Origin: an uncultured Bacteroidales bacterium
Lineage (GTDB): Bacteria; Bacteroidota; Bacteroidia; Bacteroidales; Paludibacteraceae
Assembly: GCA_944322025.1 (NCBI GenBank)
Contig: CALUOH010000019.1
Span: forward strand, 1-38,237
Direction of reading: 5' to 3'
Length of the DNA: 38,237 nt
Below are positions 23,011 to 32,576 of the stretch, in pieces. The position numbers and the translations under genes are program-made. How positions within the stretch are numbered: position 1 is the stretch's first letter; each line of letters begins with the position of its first letter. Under the pieces are notes generated by a model. That model made no database searches, was not told where the DNA came from, and saw nothing but the letters and a program-made list of their open reading frames with translations.

Positions 23011-24648
23011 ATGGCAGAGTTTCACTATCAGCCGCTTTTCCCCCTCGGTGAGGACAAGACGGAGTATTACCTTCTCACGAAGGACTATGTTTCTGTGGGA
23101 GAGTTCGAGGGCACTCCCGTACTGAAAGTTGCGAAAGAAGGCTTGACAGCCATGGCGAACGCCGCCTTCCGCGATGTCTCATTCCTTTTGCGCCGTTCGC
23201 ACAATTTGCAGGTGGCGAAAATCCTCGCCGACCCCGAGGCCAGTGACAACGACAAATACGTCGCGCTCACATTCCTGCGCAACGCCGAAATATCGGCCAA
23301 AGGCAAACTCCCCCTCTGTCAGGACACAGGCACGGCCATTGTCCACGGCGAGAAAGGACAGCAGGTCTGGACGGGCTACTGTGATGAGGAGGCGCTCGCG
23401 CTCGGTGTCTACAAGACATACACCGAGGAAAACCTCCGCTACTCGCAGAACGCCCCGCTCAACATGTACGACGAGGTAAACACCAAATGCAACCTCCCCG
23501 CCCAGATAGACATCGAGGCCACAGAGGGCATGGAGTACCGTTTCCTCTGCGTCACCAAGGGCGGTGGCTCGGCCAACAAGACATACCTCTTTCAGGAGAC
23601 AAAGGCATTGCTCAATCCCGACACGCTCGTCCCCTTCCTCATCGAGAAAATCAAGACACTCGGCACCGCCGCATGTCCCCCCTACCACATCGCATTCTGC
23701 ATAGGCGGCACATCGGCAGAGAAGAACCTCCTCACCGTCAAGCTCGCCTCCACGCACTACTACGATGAGTTACCCACGACGGGCAACGAGTACGGACGCG
23801 CTTTCCGCGACATAGAGCTGGAGAAGAAAGTGCTTGAGGAGGCCAACCGCATAGGCCTCGGCGCACAGTTCGGCGGCAAGTATCTCGCACACGACATACG
23901 CATCGTCCGCATGCCGCGCCACGGCGCATCCTGCCCCGTAGGCATGGGCGTAAGCTGCTCCGCCGACCGCAACATCAAGTGTAAGATTAACAAGGACGGC
24001 ATTTGGATTGAGAAGCTCGATGACAATCCGGGCGAACTCATCCCCGCTGAGCTGCGCAATGCCGGTGAGGGCGACGCTGTCCGCATAGACCTCAACCGCC
24101 CGATGGCCGAAGTGCTGAAAGAGCTGACCAAATACCCTGTGGCTACGCGCCTCTCTCTCAACGGCACTATCATCGTGGGCCGTGACATAGCGCATGCCCG
24201 CATCAAGGAGCGTCTCGACCGTGGAGAGCCTATGCCCCAGTACCTTAAAGACCATCCCATCTACTATGCCGGCCCCGCCAAGACACCGGCCGGTATGCCT
24301 TGCGGCTCTATGGGGCCGACCACTGCCGGACGCATGGACCCCTACGTCGACCTCTTCCAGAGCCACGGCGGCAGCATGATAATGCTCGCCAAGGGCAATC
24401 GCTCTCAGCAGGTGACCGATGCTTGTAAGAAGCACGGTGGTTTCTACCTCGGCTCTATCGGCGGTCCGGCTGCCATCCTCGCGCAGAACAACATCAAGAG
24501 CATCGAGTGCGTGGAGTATCCCGAACTCGGCATGGAGGCTATATGGAAGATAGAGGTAGTAGACTTCCCTGCGTTCATCCTAGTGGACGACAAGGGCAAC
24601 GACTTCTTCAAACAGCTCAAACCTCGCTGTGCGGGCGGCTGCAAATGA
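23011..24648 (+). CDS. Class I (iron-sulfur) fumarate hydratase
   Basis: A 545-residue oxygen-sensitive fumarase of the FumA/FumB type, interconverting fumarate and malate. Three cysteines that would bind the [4Fe-4S] cluster are C103 (PLCQDTGTA), C222 ([10 protein letters not shown]) and C316 (GVSCSADR), with the same spacing (119 and 94) as C105, C224 and C318 of E. coli FumA. The N-terminal (alpha) region is followed by the C-terminal beta domain from about residue 365, with [44 protein letters not shown] and [13 protein letters not shown]. In an anaerobic gut-type Bacteroidete it would serve the reductive branch to succinate; that role is inference. A consensus promoter and a terminator make it a monocistronic unit. 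Confidence 0.96.
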   Translation: MAEFHYQPLFPLGEDKTEYYLLTKDYVSVGEFEGTPVLKVAKEGLTAMANAAFRDVSFLLRRSHNLQVAKILADPEASDNDKYVALTFLRNAEISAKGKLPLCQDTGTAIVHGEKGQQVWTGYCDEEALALGVYKTYTEENLRYSQNAPLNMYDEVNTKCNLPAQIDIEATEGMEYRFLCVTKGGGSANKTYLFQETKALLNPDTLVPFLIEKIKTLGTAACPPYHIAFCIGGTSAEKNLLTVKLASTHYYDELPTTGNEYGRAFRDIELEKKVLEEANRIGLGAQFGGKYLAHDIRIVRMPRHGASCPVGMGVSCSADRNIKCKINKDGIWIEKLDDNPGELIPAELRNAGEGDAVRIDLNRPMAEVLKELTKYPVATRLSLNGTIIVGRDIAHARIKERLDRGEPMPQYLKDHPIYYAGPAKTPAGMPCGSMGPTTAGRMDPYVDLFQSHGGSMIMLAKGNRSQQVTDACKKHGGFYLGSIGGPAAILAQNNIKSIECVEYPELGMEAIWKIEVVDFPAFILVDDKGNDFFKQLKPRCAGGCK

Positions 24649-24668
24649 GCCGGTATTCTCTATTTACA

Positions 24669-24715
24669 AACGGGGGCTGCGCCTGTCTGCATGGCTGGCG
24701 CACCCCCCGTTTTTC
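24669..24715 (+). terminator. Rho-independent terminator of the fumarase gene
   Basis: ACGGGGGCTGCGCC (from 24670) pairs with GGCGCACCCCCCGT (to 24710) with small bulges and is followed by TTTTTC. It lies about 20 bp past the fumarase stop. Confidence 0.8.
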
Positions 24716-24778
24716 TTATCTCCTCGGGCGGCTCTGCTCTCGGGGTATAAATCTACTTGATTAAAATCGCTAAGGACA

Positions 24779-25477
24779 ATGGCATCTATTACACGGCACA
24801 TACCGAACACCATCACTTGCCTCAACCTATTTTCCGGCATCCTTGGTGTCTTCGCGGCATACAATGAGGACTACCGCATGGTGCTCCTCTTCGTCTTCGC
24901 TTCGGCTTTGTTTGATTTCCTCGACGGCCTCGCCGCGCGTATTCTCAAAGCCTACTCGCCTATGGGCAAGGAACTTGACTCGCTCGCTGACATGGTGAGC
25001 TTCGGCCTGCTGCCCGGCGTGATAGCCTTCAGGCTCATGCAGCCCGCCGACGATGAGTGGTTCGCCCTCGCCCCGTACATGGGCTTGCTCGTGACCGTCT
25101 TCTCCGCATTGCGCCTCGCGCGCTTCAATATTGACGACCGTCAGACCACCTCCTTCATCGGTCTTGCAGTCCCTGCGAACGCGCTCTTTTGGGTAGGCCT
25201 CGCCTACTCGTTTGAAAGTCTCATGACGGAGTACTATTGGGTACTGCCCGCGATTATTGCGCTCTCTTGCTTCCTGCTTGTCTCGCCCATACCCATGTTC
25301 TCCTTGAAAATCAAGACGCTGCGCTGGTCTGCCAACCGCATACGCTACATCTTCCTCATCGGTGTCGCGCTGTTGCTCATCCTTTTCGGGATAGATGCTC
25401 TGACCTTTATAATCTTATGGTACATACTGCTCTCCGTGATAGGGGTTTCATCCCCGTCCAGGGGCAGCCAGAACTGA
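24779..25477 (+). CDS. pssA: CDP-diacylglycerol-serine O-phosphatidyltransferase
   Basis: A 232-residue integral membrane enzyme that makes phosphatidylserine, precursor of phosphatidylethanolamine. The CDP-alcohol phosphotransferase motif DG(x2)AR(x8)G(x3)D(x3)D is complete: DGLAARILKAYSPMGKELDSLAD. About seven to eight hydrophobic helices are visible. The N-terminus ITRHIPNTITCLNLFSGILGV is typical of the Bacillus/Bacteroidetes-type PssA rather than the E. coli peripheral enzyme. sppA follows 32 bp downstream on the same strand, suggesting a two-gene membrane-biogenesis operon. I did not find a clear consensus promoter in the 60 bp between the fumarase terminator and this gene. Confidence 0.94.
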   Translation: MASITRHIPNTITCLNLFSGILGVFAAYNEDYRMVLLFVFASALFDFLDGLAARILKAYSPMGKELDSLADMVSFGLLPGVIAFRLMQPADDEWFALAPYMGLLVTVFSALRLARFNIDDRQTTSFIGLAVPANALFWVGLAYSFESLMTEYYWVLPAIIALSCFLLVSPIPMFSLKIKTLRWSANRIRYIFLIGVALLLILFGIDALTFIILWYILLSVIGVSSPSRGSQN

Positions 25478-25509
25478 TTCTGTTTAATAATCTATAATAT
25501 GATGTTCCT

Positions 25510-27243
25510 ATGAAAGAATTTCTCAAGATGACCGCCGCCACGGTGGTCGGTTTCCTGATTGTCACTCTCATCTCTTCGATTCTGTCGATGATGATATTCG
25601 CCGCCTTCGTCGTCTCGGCCACAACGTCGAAGCCCGTGAAGGTCGCTGATAACACCATGATGAAAATCAACCTCTCCGGTGCTGTTGCCGAACGCTCCGA
25701 GAATGAGGAGATGGAAGCCTTCATGCGCGCCATGGGTGAAGATGTAAGCACTTTGTCGTTGAGCGAATTGCGCTCGGCTATTGATAAGGCAGCCACGACC
25801 GATGAAATTTGCGGCATTTACATCGACTGCGGCATGTTCGCCGCCTCGCCCGCCTCCGTGCAGGAGATACGCGGCATGCTCCGCGCTTTCAAGGAGAAGA
25901 GCGGCAAGCCCGTCTATGCCTATGCGGACAACTTCACTCAGGACGCATACTGGGCGGTGGCCGATGCGGACTCCATCTGGCTCAACCCCACAGGCCTCTT
26001 CACTCTGACCGGCATAACCTTGCAGTCCATGTTCTTCGAGAATGCGCTCTCCAAACTCGGCGTTGAGATGCAGGTATTTAAGGTCGGTACGTTCAAGTCC
26101 GCTGTCGAACCCTACACGCGCAACGACATGAGCGATGCTAACCGCGAGCAGATGCAGCGCGTGGCGGACAACATCTGGGCGCAGATGGTGGACGATGCGG
26201 GCAGCCGCCCCATGCAGCGCGTGGCCGACGGCAGCGGCATTGTGACCCCCGCGCGTCAGGCTCTTGAAGAGGGCTTTGTCTCCGCACTCCTTTATAAACA
26301 GGATGTGGATGACCGTATTGACGACATTATGGGCAAGGATGTCAAGTTCATCAGCTACCGCAAGTTCAACCGCGCTGTCGAGGATGTCGTGACGGCGGCC
26401 AACACCGTTGCCGTACTCTATGCCTCCGGTGCTATCGACGGCGGCCAGCAGGGCGACATGGACTCCGAGAAAATAGTGAAGGAGCTTAACCGCCTCGCTG
26501 ACAATGACAAGGTTAAGGCCGTAGTCCTCCGTGTCAACTCCCCCGGCGGCAGTGCCTTCGGCTCTGAGCAGATGTGGTATGCCGCCAAACGCCTGCGCGA
26601 GAAGAAGCCGCTTGTCGTCTCCATGGGCGACTACGCCGCCTCCGGCGGATACTACATGTCCTGCATGGCCGACACCATCGTAGCCCAGCCCACAACCCTC
26701 ACAGGCTCTATAGGCATCTTCGGCATGTTCCCCTGCGCGGAAAAGCTGCTTGACAAGATAGGGGTCAGCTTCGACGGCGTGAAAACGGCCGAGCATGCCG
26801 ACTTCGGGCTTATATCCCGCCCCGTGACGGCAAGCGAACGCGCTATCATGCAGGAGCATATCAACCGTGGCTACGAGCTCTTCGTAAGCCGTTGTGCCGA
26901 GGGGCGTGGCATGACCACCGACGAGATTAAGGCCATTGCCGAGGGGCGTGTATGGACGGGTGCTGACGCTAAGCGTCTCGGCCTTGTCGATGAGCTTGGC
27001 GGCCTCGACCGCGCCATCAGCATCGCGGGCGAAATGGCGGGTCTCGCCAACTATCAGGTAAAGGAATACCCGAAGCAGAAGGACTTCATGACCCAGTTCA
27101 TGGAGGCGTTGAATACTGACATCGAGGCACGCATCGTGACCCGCAAACTCGGCTCTGCTGCCGTCTACTACGACGCTCTCCAGCGTGCGCAGCACATGCA
27201 GGGCGTGCAGGCCTTGATGCCCTATGTGATTATCGCCGACTGA
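25510..27243 (+). CDS. sppA: Signal peptide peptidase SppA, 67-kDa type
   Basis: A 577-residue membrane-anchored serine protease that degrades cleaved signal peptides. One N-terminal transmembrane helix (FLKMTAATVVGFLIVTLISSILSM region) is followed by two tandem protease-like domains, as in the E. coli 67-kDa form. The Ser-Lys dyad is split between them: K196 in KVGTFKSAVEPYT and S378 in GDYAASGGYYMS, equivalent to K209 and S409 in E. coli. LRVNSPGGSA and TLTGSIGIFG in the second domain are also family motifs. The gene follows pssA by 32 bp and is closed by a strong terminator. A long ORF on the opposite strand covers the whole gene but is a codon-bias shadow. Confidence 0.95.
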   Translation: MKEFLKMTAATVVGFLIVTLISSILSMMIFAAFVVSATTSKPVKVADNTMMKINLSGAVAERSENEEMEAFMRAMGEDVSTLSLSELRSAIDKAATTDEICGIYIDCGMFAASPASVQEIRGMLRAFKEKSGKPVYAYADNFTQDAYWAVADADSIWLNPTGLFTLTGITLQSMFFENALSKLGVEMQVFKVGTFKSAVEPYTRNDMSDANREQMQRVADNIWAQMVDDAGSRPMQRVADGSGIVTPARQALEEGFVSALLYKQDVDDRIDDIMGKDVKFISYRKFNRAVEDVVTAANTVAVLYASGAIDGGQQGDMDSEKIVKELNRLADNDKVKAVVLRVNSPGGSAFGSEQMWYAAKRLREKKPLVVSMGDYAASGGYYMSCMADTIVAQPTTLTGSIGIFGMFPCAEKLLDKIGVSFDGVKTAEHADFGLISRPVTASERAIMQEHINRGYELFVSRCAEGRGMTTDEIKAIAEGRVWTGADAKRLGLVDELGGLDRAISIAGEMAGLANYQVKEYPKQKDFMTQFMEALNTDIEARIVTRKLGSAAVYYDALQRAQHMQGVQALMPYVIIAD

Positions 27244-27267
27244 CATACTCCCGTTGATAACCTCATG

Positions 27268-27305
27268 GCGGGGCGGCTCATCCGTAGTCGCCCCGCTCTT
27301 TTTTT
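27268..27305 (+). terminator. Rho-independent terminator of pssA-sppA
   Basis: GCGGGGCG (27268-27275) and CGCCCCGC (27289-27296) form an 8-bp GC stem with a 13-nt loop, followed by TCTTTTTTT. It lies 25 bp past the sppA stop. Confidence 0.9.
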
Positions 27306-27500
27306 GACTCCCCTCTGCCCACTCGCATTCACCGTCTGCCCTGATTTTCCCCGTCTACGAAGCGCGGAAATCTGACGTTTTGACAATCGTTTTCATATCT
27401 CCTCGTCTTCCATAATGTACAGTCATCTCAAATATACCCCTCTCCTCCCCACTTTCGCTCCTCTCCTAAACCCTTAATCTCCAACCCCTTTCCCTTACAT

Positions 27501-27555
27501 CCCGTTATCTCGCAGCTACCCTCCCGCTACCCTCAACCAAGCAGTCCGTTGTTTT
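27501..27555 (+). repeat. 11-bp tandem repeat array, copy 3
   Basis: Units CGTTATCTCGC, AGCTACCCTCC and CGCTACCCTCA are followed by ACCAAGCAGTCCGTTG. The units and the trailing part resemble those at 15528-15595 and, inverted, at 509-563. Confidence 0.75.
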
Positions 27556-27708
27556 TACGCCTTTTTTCGCCTGAATGTTACAAAGCCTGACACCGTGTCG
27601 GAAAAATTTATTATATTCCGCCCACCTCCAAATACCTCTCCTCCTCGCACCCACTCCCGTTCACTGCCGCCTCCCGCGCCCCGCCGCTGAAAAAACATCG
27701 CTCCCTCC

Positions 27709-27740
27709 TTTGCAAATTACGTGGAAATGCCGTAACTTTG
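27709..27740 (+). promoter_or_regulatory. Promoter of gcvP
   Basis: TTTG (27709-27712), a 20-bp spacer and TAACTTTG (27733-27740) match the Bacteroidetes consensus exactly. Transcription would start near 27747, about 65 nt before the ATG, with a small GGCGG-TACGC-CCGCC hairpin at or near the 5' end. Confidence 0.85.
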
Positions 27741-27812
27741 CTACGGCGGTACGCCCGCCATAAGCAGTTGTATATCAACAAATTCTTAATCATAAATTCA
27801 AGTTAGAAAATC

Positions 27813-30656
27813 ATGGCAAACCAATTTTCTCGCCGTCACATCGGTATCACCGAGCGTGACCTCCCGAAAATGCTGGAGACAGTCGGAGTAAAAACCATCG
27901 ATGAACTCATCGACCAGACTATCCCGGCTAACATCCGTCTCAAAAAGCCTCTCGACCTGCCCGAGGCAATGACAGAACAGGAGTTCCTCAACCACATCCA
28001 CAGCCTTGCCCGCAAGAACGTGCTGGCGGACAACTATATAGGTCTTGGATACTACGGCTCTGTAACCCCGGCGGTGATACTGCGCAACGTCTTTGAAAAC
28101 CCCGTGTGGTATACTTCCTACACTCCCTATCAGGCCGAAATCTCACAGGGCCGTCTCGAAGCCCTGCTCAACTTCCAGACCATGATTGCGGACATCACAG
28201 GCCTGCCTCTCGCCAACTGCTCACTGCTTGACGAGGCTACGGCTGCTGCCGAGGCTATGACCATGATGTACGCCATACGTCCGCGCGACATGCAGAAAGC
28301 CGGCGTGAATACTCTCTTCGTTGACAGGAACATATTCCCGCAGACTGCCGATGTGCTTAAAACTCGCAGCCTCCCGCAGGGCATCAATCTGCTCTTCGGC
28401 GACTACGCGACGTTCGACTTCTCGACCCCCGTATTCGGAGCGATACTCCAATATCCTGCGGGCGACGGACGTATATGCGACTACCGCGAGTTCACTGAGA
28501 AATGCCACGCGCACGGCGCGAAAGTCACTGTGGCTGCCGACCTCATGGCTCTAGTGATGCTCTCCGCTCCGGGCGAATGGGGTGCTGATATCGCTGTCGG
28601 CTCAACACAGCGTTTCGGAATGCCGCTCTACTTCGGCGGCCCCGCTGCCGGCTATTTCGCCACCACTGAGGACAACAAGCGTTTCATCCCAGGCCGCCTT
28701 GTCGGCATCTCTAAGGATGCTAACGGCAAGCCCGCGCTCCGCCTCGCGCTCCAGAGCCGCGAGCAGCACATCAAGCGCGAGAAGGCTCTCTCCAACATCT
28801 GCACGGCGCAGGCCTTGCCCGCCATCATGTCCGGCTTCTACGCCGCTTACCACGGCAACGAGGGCCTGAAAGAGATAGCCGCTGACATACATGTCAAGGC
28901 TGTAATCGTGGCCGCTGAGCTTGAGAAGATGGGATGCCGTCAGCTTAACGATTTCTATTTCGATACTCTGCGCATACAGCTCCCTGAAGGCGTGAGCGCG
29001 ATGAAGCTCAAGGAGGAGGCCGAAAAACGCCTCATCAACTTCCGTTACTATGCCGATGGCATAATAGGCATATCGACCGACGAGACCACATCGACCGAGG
29101 GCATCGCCCGTTTGCTCGCCCTCTTCGCCGATGTCCTTGGCAAGGAGATGCCCGCACAGCTCGGTGAAATCACTGCCACAGCACTGCCCGCTGAGCTGAC
29201 TCGCCAGACACCGGCTCTCCATCACGAGATATTCGAGAAGTACCACACTGAGACGGAGATGATGCGCTACATCAAGTCGCTCGACCGCAAGGATATATCA
29301 CTCGCTCAGTCCATGATATCTCTCGGCTCTTGCACTATGAAGCTCAATGCTGCTGCTGAGCTCCTGCCGCTCTCTTGGCCTGAGTTCACTGGCATACACC
29401 CATTCGCCCCTGAGTCTCAGGTGCAGGGCTATAAGGAGCTTATAAAGAACCTTGAACACTACCTTTGCGTTATAACAGGCTTCGAGGCATGCACGCTTCA
29501 GCCCAATTCTGGTGCGGCAGGCGAATACACGGGTCTGCTCACCATCCGCCGTTACCAGCACGCTAACGGACAGGGCAACCGCAACATTGTCCTCATCCCG
29601 GCTTCTGCACATGGCACTAACCCGGCATCCGCCGTACAGGCAGGCTTCAATGTTGTCGTGACGGCGTGTGACGAGATGGGTAATGTTGATGTCAACGACT
29701 TAAAGGCCAAGGCAGAACAGTATAAGGACAATCTCGCCGCGCTTATGATAACATACCCGTCTACTCACGGTGTGTTCGAGCCTGCAATAGTCGAGATATG
29801 CGACATCATCCACGCCAACGGCGGTCAGGTCTACATGGACGGTGCAAACATGAACGCGCAGGTCGGCCTCACTTCTCCGGGCTTCATCGGAGCGGACGTG
29901 TGCCACCTAAATCTCCACAAGACATTTGCCAGCCCTCACGGCGGCGGTGGCCCGGGCGTAGGTCCTATCTGCGTGGCAAAACACCTCGTGCCCTATCTGC
30001 CGCAGCACAGTTTCTTCAACTCTGAGAGTGACTGCACGGCTGTTTCTGCTGCTCCTTGGGGTAGCGCGGGCATTCTGCCCATCACCTACGGCTACATCCG
30101 CATGATGGGTGCTGACGGTCTGACCGATGCCACTAAGACTGCCATCTTGAGCGCGAACTACATGGCGAAGAAACTCGCTGATGCCTACGGCATTGTCTAC
30201 ACCGGCGCAACTGGCCGTGTGGGTCACGAGATGATACTTGACTGCCGTCACTTCAAGGCGTATGCTAATATCACTGAGAGCGACATCGCTAAGCGCATGA
30301 TGGACTTCGGTTTCCACGCGCCCACACTCTCGTTCCCAGTGCATGGTACACTGATGGTAGAGCCCACAGAGTCTGAGCCGCTTGCGGAACTTGACCGTTT
30401 CATCGAGATGCTCATGGTCATACGTCAGGAGATAGAGGACATTCACACTGGCGCGGCCGATGCGGAGGACAACGTGCTGCTCAACTCACCGCATGCCGAC
30501 TATATGATTGTCACCGACGAGTGGAACCATAAGTACGGACGTGAAAAGGCGGCATTCCCGCTCCCGTGGGTGAAGGAGAACAAGTTCTGGATTTCGGTTG
30601 GCCGTATTGACAACGGTTGGGGCGACCGTAATCTCTTCTGCGTCTGCGAACGGTAA
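27813..30656 (+). CDS. gcvP: Glycine dehydrogenase (decarboxylating), glycine cleavage P-protein
   Basis: A 947-residue single-chain P-protein, the PLP enzyme of the glycine cleavage system that decarboxylates glycine and loads the aminomethyl group onto the H-protein lipoyl arm. The N-terminus FSRRHIGITERDLPKML is the family start (RHiG). The N-terminal half (about 1-440) is the catalytically inert pseudo-subunit and the C-terminal half carries the PLP-binding lysine K703 in HLNLHKTFASPHGGGGPGVGP. SLGSCTMKLNAA and PNSGAAGEYTGLL are also diagnostic. Full length (E. coli 957). It has its own promoter and terminator, so gcvT and gcvH must be elsewhere. Confidence 0.97.
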   Translation: MANQFSRRHIGITERDLPKMLETVGVKTIDELIDQTIPANIRLKKPLDLPEAMTEQEFLNHIHSLARKNVLADNYIGLGYYGSVTPAVILRNVFENPVWYTSYTPYQAEISQGRLEALLNFQTMIADITGLPLANCSLLDEATAAAEAMTMMYAIRPRDMQKAGVNTLFVDRNIFPQTADVLKTRSLPQGINLLFGDYATFDFSTPVFGAILQYPAGDGRICDYREFTEKCHAHGAKVTVAADLMALVMLSAPGEWGADIAVGSTQRFGMPLYFGGPAAGYFATTEDNKRFIPGRLVGISKDANGKPALRLALQSREQHIKREKALSNICTAQALPAIMSGFYAAYHGNEGLKEIAADIHVKAVIVAAELEKMGCRQLNDFYFDTLRIQLPEGVSAMKLKEEAEKRLINFRYYADGIIGISTDETTSTEGIARLLALFADVLGKEMPAQLGEITATALPAELTRQTPALHHEIFEKYHTETEMMRYIKSLDRKDISLAQSMISLGSCTMKLNAAAELLPLSWPEFTGIHPFAPESQVQGYKELIKNLEHYLCVITGFEACTLQPNSGAAGEYTGLLTIRRYQHANGQGNRNIVLIPASAHGTNPASAVQAGFNVVVTACDEMGNVDVNDLKAKAEQYKDNLAALMITYPSTHGVFEPAIVEICDIIHANGGQVYMDGANMNAQVGLTSPGFIGADVCHLNLHKTFASPHGGGGPGVGPICVAKHLVPYLPQHSFFNSESDCTAVSAAPWGSAGILPITYGYIRMMGADGLTDATKTAILSANYMAKKLADAYGIVYTGATGRVGHEMILDCRHFKAYANITESDIAKRMMDFGFHAPTLSFPVHGTLMVEPTESEPLAELDRFIEMLMVIRQEIEDIHTGAADAEDNVLLNSPHADYMIVTDEWNHKYGREKAAFPLPWVKENKFWISVGRIDNGWGDRNLFCVCER

Positions 30657-30683
30657 TCACCCGGTTATAAGACTGGATAACCC

Positions 30684-30723
30684 AAAGGCATGTGATGGCT
30701 TATGCCCATCACATGCCTTTTTA
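30684..30723 (+). terminator. Rho-independent terminator of gcvP
   Basis: AAAGGCATGTGATGG (30684-30698) and CCATCACATGCCTTT (30706-30720) form a perfect 15-bp stem with a 7-nt loop, ending in a T-run. It lies 28 bp past the stop. Confidence 0.9.
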
Positions 30724-30747
30724 TCTTCTGCTGTTGCCGTGGCCGCC

Positions 30748-30779
30748 CTTGTAAATATCGTACATTTTTCGTATCTTTG
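30748..30779 (+). promoter_or_regulatory. Promoter of DUF4492-cydAB
   Basis: CTTG (30748-30751), a 20-bp spacer and TATCTTTG (30772-30779) match the consensus except for one -33 base. The start would be near 30786, leaving a leader of about 13 nt before the DUF4492 ATG. Confidence 0.75.
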
Positions 30780-30798
30780 TCCTACAGACAATTAAACC

Positions 30799-31026
30799 AT
30801 GATAAACAAACTCAGGTCCGTATGGCTCTTCTACTATGAAGGCTTCCGCTCCATGACGTGGGGCAGGACGCTGTGGGTCATAATATTGCTGAAGCTGTTC
30901 ATCATGTTTGCCGTCTTGCGCCTCATATTCTTCACCCCATACCTTAGCGGTAAGAGCGATGAGGAAAAACAGGAGCATGTAAGTGGCGAACTGACGCATC
31001 GGGCATTTGGCTCAGGCACTAACTAA
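30799..31026 (+). CDS. DUF4492 small membrane protein upstream of cydA
   Basis: A 75-residue protein with an amphipathic N-terminus (MINKLRSVWLFYYEGFRSMTWGRTLW), one transmembrane helix (VIILLKLFIMFAVLRLIFF) and a short charged tail. The WLFYYEGFRSMTWGRTLW stretch is characteristic of DUF4492 proteins, which in Bacteroidetes typically sit immediately before cydA. It starts the operon; cydA follows 14 bp after its stop. Position, size and single helix suggest an accessory subunit of the bd oxidase, analogous to CydX or CydH, or an assembly factor; this is inference and no function is proven here. Confidence 0.88.
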   Translation: MINKLRSVWLFYYEGFRSMTWGRTLWVIILLKLFIMFAVLRLIFFTPYLSGKSDEEKQEHVSGELTHRAFGSGTN

Positions 31027-31040
31027 TAAAACATATTCCT

Positions 31041-32540
31041 ATGGTTGAGACTATTGCAGGCGATTTAATCGTGTGGTCGAGGGCGCAGTTTGCCCTTACG
31101 GCCATATATCACTGGCTCTTTGTCCCGCTCACTTTGGGGCTTGCCGTGATTATGGGCATCATGGAAACCATCTATTACAGGACTGGCGATGAGTTCTGGA
31201 AGCGCACCGCGAAGTTTTGGATGAAGATATTCGGGATTAACTTTGCAGTGGGCGTTGCCACTGGCCTTATTCTCGAATTTCAGTTCGGTACAAATTGGAG
31301 TAACTATTCATGGTTCGTGGGTGACATCTTCGGCGCGCCGCTTGCTATAGAGGGTATACTGGCGTTCTTCATGGAAGCCACGTTCATAGCTGTCATGTTT
31401 TTCGGTTGGAACAAGGTGAGCCGCCGCTTCCATCTTGCCTCTACATGGCTCACAGGCTTGGGGGCTACGATATCGGCGTGGTGGATACTCGTTGCCAATG
31501 CGTGGATGCAATACCCTGTAGGAATGGAATTTAATCCTGAGACGGTGAGAAACGAGATGGTTGACTTTTGGGCCGTGGCCTTTTCCCCTGTGGCGGTCAG
31601 CAAGTTCTTCCATACGGTATTGAGCAGCTGGATTATAGGTGCGGCATTTGTCGTAGCCGTGAGCGCGTGGTATATGATGAGGCATAGGGAGAGACGTTTC
31701 TCCTTGGCAAGTATGAAGGTGGCAGCGTGCGTGGGCCTTGCAGGTGCGTTTGTAGCAGCATTCACAGGAGACTCTTCTGCATACCATGTAGCAAAATACC
31801 AGCCCATGAAGCTCGCTGCCATGGAGGGGCTTTATGACGGTTCGCACGGCGAGGGTCTTACTGTCGTGGGAGACATCAAGATACCCAAGATGCTCTCACT
31901 CCTCGCCACTCGCGATGCGGACGGCTTTGTCCCCGGCATAAATGACTTGATAGACGGAGGATACACCATGTCTGATGGTACAATCGCGCCATCCACTACC
32001 GATAAAATGGAGCGCGGGCGTGCTGCCATAGAAGCACTCGCGGATTTCAGAAAAGCGCATGAGGCTGGCGATGCGCAGACCATGTCTGCTGCACGTGCAG
32101 TACTTGATGAGAACATGCCCTATTTCGGATATGGCTATCTCTCGTCTCCCGATGATACTGTGCCGTGTGTACCATTGCTCTTTTGGACATTCCGTGTAAT
32201 GGTGGGATTGGGATGTTTCTTCATACTTTTCTTTTTCCTGCTTATTCTCTTCTCTCGCAAGGATAAGATTGAAGGGATGAGGTGGATGCTCTATATCTCA
32301 TTAGCGGGACTGCCGTTGGCATATGTCGCAAGCCATGCCGGGTGGATAGTGGCAGAACTTGGCCGTCAGCCGTGGACTATACAGGATTTGCTGCCTGTCA
32401 ATGCCGCTATATCGGCTCTTGAAACTTCATCGGTACAGACTACTTTTTTCATCTTCCTCGCAATGTTCACAGTCCTGCTCGTCGCTGAGGTTGGTATCAT
32501 GCTGAAAGCCATAAAGACCGGGCCGTCTGATGGAGAATAA
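31041..32540 (+). CDS. cydA: Cytochrome bd oxidase subunit I
   Basis: A 499-residue subunit carrying haems b558, b595 and d of the quinol:O2 oxidoreductase in the inner membrane. Haem ligands are placed as in E. coli: H24 (AIYHWLFVPLTLG), H191 (KFFHTVLSSW) and M387 (FWTFRVMVGLG), aligned with H19, H186 and M393. The Q-loop carries K257 and E262 in QPMKLAAMEGLYDG (E. coli K252 and E257). GRQPWTIQDLLP is the conserved periplasmic segment. Its Q-loop lies between SSAYHVAKYQPMK and VPLLFWTFRVM. Such oxidases give high-affinity O2 scavenging and nanaerobic growth in Bacteroidetes. cydB follows 36 bp downstream. Confidence 0.97.
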   Translation: MVETIAGDLIVWSRAQFALTAIYHWLFVPLTLGLAVIMGIMETIYYRTGDEFWKRTAKFWMKIFGINFAVGVATGLILEFQFGTNWSNYSWFVGDIFGAPLAIEGILAFFMEATFIAVMFFGWNKVSRRFHLASTWLTGLGATISAWWILVANAWMQYPVGMEFNPETVRNEMVDFWAVAFSPVAVSKFFHTVLSSWIIGAAFVVAVSAWYMMRHRERRFSLASMKVAACVGLAGAFVAAFTGDSSAYHVAKYQPMKLAAMEGLYDGSHGEGLTVVGDIKIPKMLSLLATRDADGFVPGINDLIDGGYTMSDGTIAPSTTDKMERGRAAIEALADFRKAHEAGDAQTMSAARAVLDENMPYFGYGYLSSPDDTVPCVPLLFWTFRVMVGLGCFFILFFFLLILFSRKDKIEGMRWMLYISLAGLPLAYVASHAGWIVAELGRQPWTIQDLLPVNAAISALETSSVQTTFFIFLAMFTVLLVAEVGIMLKAIKTGPSDGE

Positions 32541-32576
32541 ACACTTGATAATAAACCCGATAATTTTAAACCAACA

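Larger units (their letters stand above)
27244..27812. other. sppA-gcvP intergenic region, gene-free
   Basis: These 569 bp contain the sppA terminator, pyrimidine-rich plus-strand tracts (about 27400-27500), the third 11-bp repeat array (27501-27555) and the gcvP promoter. No credible gene and no recognisable glycine riboswitch were seen in the ~70-nt gcvP leader. Confidence 0.6.

Noticed and set aside
25492..27246. A 584-codon open frame on the minus strand covering all of sppA
   Set aside because: It mirrors sppA exactly and is low-complexity His/Gly/Ala-rich, as expected from the codon bias of a GC-rich gene; sppA has complete family motifs, a start context and a terminator.
27741..27812. 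Glycine riboswitch upstream of gcvP
   Set aside because: The leader is only ~65 nt and shows a single small hairpin, too short for the known tandem or singlet glycine aptamer with expression platform.
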